DNA from: JAGOJE01 sp964553715
GTDB lineage: Bacteria > Pseudomonadota > Alphaproteobacteria > Rickettsiales > Rickettsiaceae
Direction of reading: 5' to 3'
DNA length: 21,827 nt
Assembly: GCA_964553715.1 (NCBI GenBank)
Contig: CAZKKY010000018.1
Coordinates: 1-21,827, forward strand
The position numbers were made by a program, and so were the translations under genes. Below are positions 15,922 to 21,827 of the stretch, one piece after another; within the stretch, counting starts at the first letter, position 1; every line of letters begins with the position of its first letter. The notes below the pieces were generated by a model. The model ran no database searches, was not told the DNA's origin, and saw only the letters and a program-made list of their open reading frames with translations.

Positions 15922-17520
15922 TTAACTTTCATCAGTGATATGAGACTGCTCGCCCAACGTCTCCGTACCGTCACCATCTTCTGTGATAGTCATATCAAAA
16001 TTATTGAGCATATATTGTAAACCAAAAACCATTTTTGCAGACTCCTCTTCTACAGTGAGTTCATATTGCTCAGGTCCTACCAACCAATAACGTCCACTTA
16101 CATAGGCAATATTAACACTACTAGACCCTTCGATATTTAAATTTATAGGATTAAGGCCAATCTTATATAACGTTATATTAATTTTCAGAGCATCTATTAT
16201 ATCTTGAAAAATCCCAGAGGATAAATCTCCTTGTTGCAGTGTAGATTTTAAACGTTCTTGAGAATCAGACTTATATTTAGCATTCATATGATTGAATACT
16301 GTTTGTCTTATATCACTAGCTTCTTGATGTAATACTTTTGCTAAAACACGAAAAAATCCGTGCCCTTCCCCTGGAATATCAATGATACACATGCCTTCAG
16401 GCAACTTTAACCCAACCTTGTGCAGATCACGCTCAGCTTTTATTATGTTTATAAAATTTAAATCCAAATCATGATTAGAAGTATCGATAGATGAGTCTTC
16501 TATTCCAGAAATTTTTTTCGGTACTCTGATAACAGATTTTTTATCTACTGGACAGTCCTTAGCCAAAACCATATTTGATTCTAGAAGAGTATTAAAAATC
16601 TGATATTTTGTTTCTATCCCTTCATCATTGGGTTTTATAGCATCAAATAGATTTATACAATTTTCTACCCAACTATCATGCCATTTCTTTACAAAATCAC
16701 TTGTTTTTTCTTCATTCGAACATAAAGATTCATCATCTTGAGAATTGTAATCTTCTTCACTATCATCCGATTTACCATCTCGATAATGTGCTATCATTTT
16801 TTCTACTAAACCATCTAATGCTAAAATTTTATTATGTTCTATATGTTCTTGTAATAAATACTTACTTGGTAGATACACATAATCTTTTTCAGGTAGTGCT
16901 TTTAACTGAGGTAGTAGCCAATAATCTAAATTTTTAGTCCATTGATTCCTTAATTCCTGTATTGTTAAAGGTATAAAATCATCAAACCCACTATCAGAAT
17001 GTGGAAACTTATAATACCAAAATTTGCTATTTCCATCACATAAATGAGATGTGATATTTAATACAAAATTTTGATCCCTAATTAAAGATTCTACATGACA
17101 GAATACTGGTTCAAACCTAACAGCTTCAGATACTACATGCGCAATAACATCCATAGTGTCTCTATCAGCACAAATCGTCCCAAAATTAAACTGTGTTTGC
17201 TGTGTATAAGTTAACTTCTCAAATCTCTTTTGAATACCATTTGTTGAATCCTGATATCCAACAATATATGCAGACCAATCCATAAAAAATACAGGACAGA
17301 TTTTATGCGTGTAATTTTGTGCTTCATAAGAATGAATTCTTAACTCTATCAGATTAGAAGTTTCTATTTTCTTCTCTTGCGCACCTAATAAAATAGCACG
17401 TAATTGATCGATCCCAGTCTTATATTGAGAAGTATCATATAAATTTATGTCAACTATACTATATAGCTTTAAATCAATTTTAGTATTAGTAGATACGTGT
17501 TGTTTCTTTTTTACTGGCAT
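15922..17520 (-). CDS. Pseudo-OTU-domain protein with degenerate catalytic residues
   Basis: This is a 532-residue protein. The first ~340 residues are unrecognised and include an acidic Ser-rich linker near 255-275. From about residue 375 it resembles an OTU cysteine protease: the signature IPGEGHGFFRVLAKVL sits where active OTUs have a G-D-G-N-C-L-F-R core, an Arg/Val helix follows (SDIRQTVFNHM), and the closing strand NIAYVSGRYWLVG corresponds to the usual His-Tyr strand. The catalytic Asp, Cys and His positions are Glu385, Gly388 and Arg477, so hydrolysis is not expected. A role in binding ubiquitin or a partner is inference. Assignment to the OTU fold by eye is fairly good but not certain. 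The gene is intact and directly precedes the Ulp1-like gene. Confidence 0.75.
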   Translation of the reverse strand: MPVKKKQHVSTNTKIDLKLYSIVDINLYDTSQYKTGIDQLRAILLGAQEKKIETSNLIELRIHSYEAQNYTHKICPVFFMDWSAYIVGYQDSTNGIQKRFEKLTYTQQTQFNFGTICADRDTMDVIAHVVSEAVRFEPVFCHVESLIRDQNFVLNITSHLCDGNSKFWYYKFPHSDSGFDDFIPLTIQELRNQWTKNLDYWLLPQLKALPEKDYVYLPSKYLLQEHIEHNKILALDGLVEKMIAHYRDGKSDDSEEDYNSQDDESLCSNEEKTSDFVKKWHDSWVENCINLFDAIKPNDEGIETKYQIFNTLLESNMVLAKDCPVDKKSVIRVPKKISGIEDSSIDTSNHDLDLNFINIIKAERDLHKVGLKLPEGMCIIDIPGEGHGFFRVLAKVLHQEASDIRQTVFNHMNAKYKSDSQERLKSTLQQGDLSSGIFQDIIDALKINITLYKIGLNPINLNIEGSSSVNIAYVSGRYWLVGPEQYELTVEEESAKMVFGLQYMLNNFDMTITEDGDGTETLGEQSHITDES

Positions 17521-17905
17521 AACTAATACTCTATATTCAAAAAGTTTAAAAAATTAAACAAATCTATACATGCAATCATCCTAAAGTAACTCAAAAGAAT
17601 AACTCAATCTAGCAACTGTTTAACGATTAAGTATATCATATCTCACAATATTTCTAAAATCAACCATAAGTTATATCAAAATCTATTTATTCATACAATC
17701 ACGAGCGTAAGAGAAGTGGTCCAAAAATACTAGATTGAGAGGGCGTTCCGCTCCTCGCCTCGCAATAGATGAATTTTTCTGATGAGTGTAGAAAAATATT
17801 AGTTAAACAATCTTCACTACATACTCATTCTAAAGTATTTTTTATGAGTTGGGTATGAAACTTATGCTTTTTGCTTAAATCGAATTTAGGCCCTCAATCC
17901 TGTTA
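17521..17905. other. 385-bp AT-rich intergenic region with one GC-rich hairpin
   Basis: The region lies between the end of the metallo-beta-lactamase-fold gene and the start of the pseudo-OTU gene, both on the minus strand. It contains the hairpin at 17734-17766, described separately, and otherwise AT-rich sequence with no convincing ORF. A convincing promoter for the 532-aa gene was not found. TATAGA on the minus strand near 17560 is a weak -10 candidate without a good -35. Confidence 0.6.
17722..17766 (-). terminator. Probable Rho-independent terminator after the MBL-fold gene
   Basis: On the minus strand the sequence folds as ATTG-c-GAG-GCG, a 10-nt loop, CGC-c-CTC-t-CAAT, and is followed closely by TATTTTT. 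The GC-rich stem stands out in very AT-rich surroundings. It lies about 140 bp past the stop of the metallo-beta-lactamase-fold gene and before the pseudo-OTU gene, which suits separation of the two transcription units. The stem contains a mismatch and a bulge. Confidence 0.45.
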
Positions 17906-18787
17906 CTAAGGCAAGAAAGAAAAAACTTCTCCAATTTTTGGAATTTTGAAAGAATAAGGCTTAATCTTTTCTAAAATCTTTGGCGCTTCTCCGAATCCTT
18001 CATCACCTAAAGGGAAAACATCAAAATGTGAAGCTATTGAATGATGGGTTTTTAAGTCTTGATGCACAAGAACAGCATCTTCTGGATTAAGATGAACACT
18101 TTTCATAAACCACCTAGGTGCATAAGCTCCTATAGGAATCAAACTCATAAAAATATCATGCTTATTGCCTATATCTTTAAACAACTCTGAATCGTATCCA
18201 GAATCACCAATAAAACAGATTTTTTTATCTTGAATTTCAATAATAAAAGTTCCCCAAAGAGATTTATTTTTATCAAAAATTCCTCTTCTAGACCAATGCT
18301 GAGCAGGTTCTAAATGAATTCTGCATTCTGAATTAAAATTATAAAACTGACCCCAATCAAGTGTGATACAAGGTTTAAAATATCTATCATTTTTAAGAGG
18401 CATAATAATTTTAGGAAAATCTTTTTTATACAAAGTATTTAGAGTGCCAATATCCATATGATCGTAGTGATTATGACTTACAAGTATGATATCAATTTTA
18501 GGCAGATTTTCTAAAAGAATCCCTACATCTGTAGCGCGCTTTGGACCCATCCAACCAGCCCTTTCCGAAAACACAGGATCTGTTAAAATATTAATACCTT
18601 GATATTGAATCAAAAAAGTGACATGTCCAATATAGGTTATCCTTAAATGTTCAGATCTTTCTTGCGGAATATCCTGTTTGATTGGGATTTTTTTAGATGG
18701 CCACACACCTCTTTTTGAAGTTAAAAACCATCTAATAACATGAAACAAACCTTGAGGTTTCGCTAAAGGATTGAGATTTTGAAACAT
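17906..18787 (-). CDS. Metallo-beta-lactamase-fold hydrolase, NAPE-PLD/UlaG-like
   Basis: This protein has the metal-binding signature of the metallo-beta-lactamase fold in the NAPE-phospholipase D/UlaG-like branch: SHNHYDHMD (residues 104-112), His164 in AQHWSRRG, Asp195 in IGDSGYD, and a late His near 249. The N-terminal TYIGHVTFLIQYQGINILTDP strand pair is typical of that branch. Such enzymes hydrolyse phosphodiester or lactone bonds; the substrate here cannot be told. I chose the ATG at 18785-18787 (293 residues) because AAAGG lies 8 nt before it. The frame also allows a TTG at 18859, directly after the stop of the AAA/PD-(D/E)XK gene, which would add 24 residues. Spacing suggests cotranscription with that gene. 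It is the most conventional, metabolic-looking gene here. Confidence 0.85.
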   Translation of the reverse strand: MFQNLNPLAKPQGLFHVIRWFLTSKRGVWPSKKIPIKQDIPQERSEHLRITYIGHVTFLIQYQGINILTDPVFSERAGWMGPKRATDVGILLENLPKIDIILVSHNHYDHMDIGTLNTLYKKDFPKIIMPLKNDRYFKPCITLDWGQFYNFNSECRIHLEPAQHWSRRGIFDKNKSLWGTFIIEIQDKKICFIGDSGYDSELFKDIGNKHDIFMSLIPIGAYAPRWFMKSVHLNPEDAVLVHQDLKTHHSIASHFDVFPLGDEGFGEAPKILEKIKPYSFKIPKIGEVFSFLP

Positions 18788-18859
18788 ATAAGTGCCTTTT
18801 ACAAAAAATGAAATATTATTTATTATTGATATAATTTTTTTGGAAAAATAAACACTCAA

Positions 18860-20641
18860 TTACTCCCATAACGCTTCTACTCCCTTACCTCCAAATGCAA
18901 GTCCTAGTTTTATAGTTTGATCTACATGCGAATGCTCTACAATCTTTGATGTGTAATTCCTGGCATTAATCTGATCAAGAGCTTCCCTAGCTAATGATTT
19001 TAGGTCAGTCACATCAGGACCGAACTTAAACTCAATTACAAATGCTGTCTTAAATCTAGCATTAATCCTAGGTATTATCATTAAATCAGCCCTACCCGAA
19101 CCAGATTCCTTCTCACTCTCAATAAAATATCTTGTAGAAAGACTCGAAATTAAACCTAATATAAATCCATTATAAAATACTTCTGAATTCTTTTTCGATG
19201 ATAAATAGTAACTAGAGGAAATCTCTAAATATTGTTTTAATTTTTCAACGAACAATTCAATATTGCCTGAGATTAAATTCGTAATAAATGCATTATATTC
19301 ATGCGATTCTATCTTGAACTTCTTATTTAACCATCTCTTCAAGAAACCGTTAAATAATGTTCTTATTTCACGATTAGGTATCCTTACATTACATAAGTAA
19401 CCACCGTCATCTCCAAACTCTATCTTAGATGGTGTCAAATATCCCGAAAACAATAATAAATTATAAAATGCATCTGGGCAGCTGTAAATATCAGCAAATA
19501 CCATGCTGGAATCAGCAGTCATCTCTACAGATTTACCCTCTATGAGTTCCTGTATCTCTTCCTGAAACTCATCCAGTACAAAAGCATTCTCAATTAAAGA
19601 GGTAGAACCAGTCATCACCCAGTATGCTCTTAATTCTTCCGTTCTTAGGTAATTCATTATAGACCAGGGATTATAAATAGTAACACCTCCAATGTTATAT
19701 CCATTATACCAAGACCTTATGTCTTCTAAAGAGGTTTTACCATAATCAAATCCGTAGTGACTAAGTAACTCAGATACCTCTCCTTCTGTAAATCCAAAGT
19801 GCTCTGCATATTCCTTATTAAAAAGAGACGCTTCTACCAAATTATTCACTCCTGAAAAAAGGTTGGCCTTTGCTATACGAAGAATCCCTGTAACCACAGC
19901 TTGATGGAGGAATGGATTGTCTTTCATACCTTTCCCAAAAATTCCACTGAATAAACTTAGGATGTTTTCCATTCCTTTTTGTGCTTCAGGGTCATCTATT
20001 TTGTTGCTATCAAGCTGCTTGCCATACCAATAATTCATTGGCGAATCATATTCATCAATCAGCAATATAACGTTTCGGCCAAAATGCTTATACATTACCT
20101 TGCTAAGGAAGCCAAGACCGAGCCCAATATCACTATCTTCTATTCCTCTAGATGAATATTTAGAAAAAATAGCTCTCTCTTCTTCATAAATTTTCGTACT
20201 ATTTTTTAAATACACATGATTAATGTAGAGTTCTTGGAGTAATAATACTACTTTCCTAGAAATGCCCTCATAATTAATGTCTTTGATATCTTTAAAACTG
20301 ACGAAAATAACAGGATATTTACAGCAATGTTCTTCTACTATTTCAGGATATTCTATGCCTATCTTCATTTTAGAAAATATGCTACGTCTTTTGGCAATTT
20401 CTTTCTCATTGATATTTCCATGCATATCTACTGGAATACCAAAAAAATACTCTAGCATACTCATATTAAGAGTCTTCCCCCACCTACGAGGACGAGTAAT
20501 AAGGGTTACTTTGTTGCCTCTTAGTATTTCTTCTATAAGAAGAGTTTTATCTACAAATACTTCGTTTTCTTTAGTAACAAAATCCTCAAAATTACTACAA
20601 CCAAGCTCTGTAAATGAATAAGAAGGTTTCTGATCTATCAT
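18860..20641 (-). CDS. AAA-ATPase-like / PD-(D/E)XK nuclease-like protein, copy 2
   Basis: This is a 593-residue paralogue of the protein at 4502-6283, with the same motif order: TRPRRWGKTLNMS near residues 49-61, LLIDEYDSP near 190-200, TGILRIAKANLFSGVNN, GRADLMI and FVIEFKF. Residues up to ~45, ~115-185 and after ~524 differ clearly from copy 1. The central part is identical apart from one Ser/Leu exchange. It starts at the ATG at 20639-20641, downstream of a promoter-like sequence, and is followed without a gap by the frame that leads into the metallo-beta-lactamase-fold gene. The gene appears intact. Its cellular role is not established for the family. Confidence 0.9.
   Translation of the reverse strand: MIDQKPSYSFTELGCSNFEDFVTKENEVFVDKTLLIEEILRGNKVTLITRPRRWGKTLNMSMLEYFFGIPVDMHGNINEKEIAKRRSIFSKMKIGIEYPEIVEEHCCKYPVIFVSFKDIKDINYEGISRKVVLLLQELYINHVYLKNSTKIYEEERAIFSKYSSRGIEDSDIGLGLGFLSKVMYKHFGRNVILLIDEYDSPMNYWYGKQLDSNKIDDPEAQKGMENILSLFSGIFGKGMKDNPFLHQAVVTGILRIAKANLFSGVNNLVEASLFNKEYAEHFGFTEGEVSELLSHYGFDYGKTSLEDIRSWYNGYNIGGVTIYNPWSIMNYLRTEELRAYWVMTGSTSLIENAFVLDEFQEEIQELIEGKSVEMTADSSMVFADIYSCPDAFYNLLLFSGYLTPSKIEFGDDGGYLCNVRIPNREIRTLFNGFLKRWLNKKFKIESHEYNAFITNLISGNIELFVEKLKQYLEISSSYYLSSKKNSEVFYNGFILGLISSLSTRYFIESEKESGSGRADLMIIPRINARFKTAFVIEFKFGPDVTDLKSLAREALDQINARNYTSKIVEHSHVDQTIKLGLAFGGKGVEALWE
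19069..20086 (-). repeat. Near-identical 1,018-bp inverted block, arm 2
   Basis: This is the partner of 5057-6074 in inverted orientation, 1,018 bp in both copies, with one difference recognised (19098). About 13 kb lie between the arms. Confidence 0.88.
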
Positions 20642-20860
20642 ATCTATAATTATTTATCTGTTGACACTGATAGTATCATATATTTTGCTTAAGTTAAAGA
20701 AGCAACTTTGATAGAACCACAATGCTAGCTGGCAGCATCAATTTAGGACTCAGCAAGAAGATTAATAATAATATTAATTTTTGGCTTCATTTTATGCCTC
20801 ATAAATTGTTTCTCTGATACAGGGATAGTTCGCATTTTTATTACTTTCGTGCCCCTCTTT
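20642..20860. other. 219-bp intergenic region
   Basis: It holds the copy-2 promoter (20670-20698) and an AT-only palindrome (ATTAATA...TATTAAT near 20762-20780) that could form a weak hairpin after the minus-strand cluster. No ORF or other feature was seen. Confidence 0.4.
20670..20698 (-). promoter_or_regulatory. Predicted promoter for AAA/PD-(D/E)XK copy 2
   Basis: On the minus strand TTTAAC (20693-20698) and TACTAT (20670-20675) are separated by 17 bp, with TGA directly before the -10. This extended -10 layout parallels the TGATATAAT before copy 1. It lies about 30 nt upstream of the ATG at 20641, and the short leader without a clear ribosome-binding site is also shared. Confidence 0.45.
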
Positions 20861-21280
20861 TTACTGACCTACTTTATCCAGTCTTGGTATGATGAGCTGG
20901 CCAGACTGGAAACCTTCCTTGTCAAAAATATATATAACTGTGTAAGTTTTATCCTCATAGTTTCTACTAAGTTTGTCGCAGTATAGTTCACCACGTAATT
21001 GACTTATATTATTATATAATTTCCAATTCTCATCCTCATTTGGCATATCTTTAATGTAATGACATGGCTTTTCAGCTATTTTAATTATGTTTCTTAAAAC
21101 TTTTGGATATTTTAATATATAATCCTGTATGTAAATTGACAATGAGTTACAATTAAACATGCTAGTACAATGCTTAGGCATCTTGTTTTTGGGTTGTTTT
21201 CGCGAATAAGACCAACCAGTAGATAAACACCTTAGATGCTGTACTTCATCTTTGCTAAGTTTTTGTAATTCGCCATTCAC
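20861..21280 (-). CDS. Unrecognised ORF, probably the 3' half of a TGA-split gene
   Basis: This is a 139-residue ORF from a GTG. It is in exactly the same reading frame as the upstream 104-residue ORF, separated from it only by a TGA (21290-21292) and three sense codons. The simplest reading is one gene of about 247 codons interrupted by a single nonsense codon. There is no Shine-Dalgarno at a suitable distance before the GTG. The sequence contains several Cys residues (for example CTSMFNCNSL) and a C-terminal beta-like segment (YTVIYIFDKEGFQSGQLIIP). I recognise no domain. If not translated separately, it is a pseudogene fragment. Confidence 0.5.
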   Translation of the reverse strand: MNGELQKLSKDEVQHLRCLSTGWSYSRKQPKNKMPKHCTSMFNCNSLSIYIQDYILKYPKVLRNIIKIAEKPCHYIKDMPNEDENWKLYNNISQLRGELYCDKLSRNYEDKTYTVIYIFDKEGFQSGQLIIPRLDKVGQ

Positions 21281-21289
21281 TCCACTAAC

Positions 21290-21604
21290 TCAGATTGTAT
21301 TATTAATTTCAGGACACTCACATTCCATGCTCATCCATTCTTCATATGATATAGGTTCAAGATCCTGCCAACCTTCTTTCAGAGAGTTACTTATGTATCC
21401 TCCACCACTATAAGGGATTTGAAGTAATTGTGCAAAAACACTTCTTGTGCCTCCTAGACTACTAGTCTGCCATTGTACAAAATATAGCCATGCCCAAAAC
21501 AGTAAAAATCCTTTAATAATGAACGTAAATACTATAATGATACCCACTGTCCATTTTAATAAGTAAACCCATCTCTCTTTCTTTGTTTTCATTCTGTTTT
21601 GCAT
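21290..21604 (-). CDS. Small single-pass membrane protein, probably the 5' half of a TGA-split gene
   Basis: This 104-residue ORF has a basic N-terminus (MQNRMKTKKERW) followed by one long hydrophobic, aromatic segment (about residues 13-43, VGIIIVFTFIIKGFLLFWAW). That predicts a single membrane anchor with the N-terminus inside. The rest is short and polar, with a CEC motif just before the TGA. The ATG lies 3 nt after the stop of the upstream 68-residue ORF, so the cluster is an operon. No family was recognised. Confidence 0.6.
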   Translation of the reverse strand: MQNRMKTKKERWVYLLKWTVGIIIVFTFIIKGFLLFWAWLYFVQWQTSSLGGTRSVFAQLLQIPYSGGGYISNSLKEGWQDLEPISYEEWMSMECECPEINNTI

Positions 21605-21607
21605 TTA

Positions 21608-21827
21608 TTAATTCTGCTCACTTAGTCCATTAAAAGGTTTAATATAAAACATTATTTCCTCTGTATGAGGATTAATACCTACAAGTACCACTCTATCTAG
21701 CGATACGTTATATGTTTGAGCTATTGTTTCAGCATTAAAACCATATACTACCTTGTGCTGTCTAATCAGAGAACGTGCTAGAGTAAATCTATCATTAGAA
21801 TCAAACTTTATCATATCGTGAGTTCTA
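21608..21827 (-). CDS. Small unrecognised protein, possibly incomplete at the window edge
   Basis: The ATG at 21812-21814 gives 68 residues (MIKFDSNDRFTLARSLIRQH...). The frame stays open to the window end, so the true start may lie outside. The N-terminal half is helical and the C-terminal half beta-like (VVLVGINPHTEEIMFYIKPF). No domain was recognised. It is followed by the membrane-protein ORF after 3 nt and is thus the first visible gene of a small operon. Confidence 0.6.
   Translation of the reverse strand, partial: RTHDMIKFDSNDRFTLARSLIRQHKVVYGFNAETIAQTYNVSLDRVVLVGINPHTEEIMFYIKPFNGLSEQN

Noticed and set aside
16701..16937. Plus-strand 78-codon ORF
   Set aside because: It is antisense to the pseudo-OTU gene, with a low-complexity hydrophobic translation and no start context.
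17717..17724. TGGTCCA resembling the inner end of the IS inverted repeat
   Set aside because: Only seven bases match and the outer GGGGGTCA part is absent, so a second IS end is not supported.
21290..21292. TGA read as tryptophan or selenocysteine
   Set aside because: Other genes in the window end with TGA, no Trp-poor or TGA-rich coding pattern is seen, and no selenocysteine-type hairpin is evident; a point mutation is simpler.
1..21827. CRISPR array, tRNA or rRNA genes
   Set aside because: No spaced short direct repeats, cloverleaf-type sequence or rRNA-like GC-rich conserved block was noticed on reading through; the only tandem repeats are protein-coding HEAT units.

Overview
The window looks like part of the accessory genome of an obligate intracellular bacterium, most likely a Rickettsiales-type alphaproteobacterial symbiont of a eukaryote. 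This is inferred, not proven. The clues are an AT-rich genome, eukaryote-like domains (HEAT/armadillo array, ankyrin/TPR-like repeats, a Ulp1-type peptidase, an OTU-like domain), two AAA-ATPase-like/PD-(D/E)XK proteins of a family common in Rickettsiales, an IS3-family element, and several broken genes. No housekeeping, rRNA or tRNA gene was seen.

Layout. (1) 1-4370, plus strand: the 3' part of a giant HEAT-repeat gene whose start lies outside the window. Its repeats are nearly identical at DNA level. (2) 4502-6283, plus strand: the first AAA-ATPase-like/PD-(D/E)XK gene. (3) 6359-17520, all minus strand except the IS: an effector-like island. In transcription order it holds a 532-aa protein with a catalytically dead OTU-like domain, a Ulp1-like peptidase cut by the IS, the IS3-family element (13935-15271), a 5'-truncated unknown gene, a remnant of a putative cysteine-peptidase-like gene plus an ankyrin/TPR-like gene, an intact copy of that same two-gene module, and a 120-aa/601-aa gene pair. 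(4) 17906-18787, minus: a metallo-beta-lactamase-fold phosphodiesterase-like gene. (5) 18860-20641, minus: the second AAA-ATPase-like/PD-(D/E)XK gene. (6) 20861-21827, minus: a small gene cluster in which two ORFs are one reading frame split by a single TGA.

The two AAA/PD-(D/E)XK genes face each other in inverted orientation. They share an apparently almost perfect 1,018-bp block (5057-6074 versus 19069-20086) inside otherwise clearly diverged genes, which points to recent gene conversion. These arms bracket about 13 kb containing the effector-like island and could let it invert. The best candidates for something undescribed are the duplicated 'H-D-C peptidase-like + ankyrin/TPR-like with acidic LLG(D/E)xGL tail' module, the 120-aa/601-aa pair behind a strong extended -10 promoter, and the pseudo-OTU next to an intact-triad Ulp1 domain. 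How these genes work together is inference: the domain set suggests manipulation of a eukaryotic host (ubiquitin/SUMO chemistry and protein-protein scaffolds), but no secretion apparatus is encoded here.
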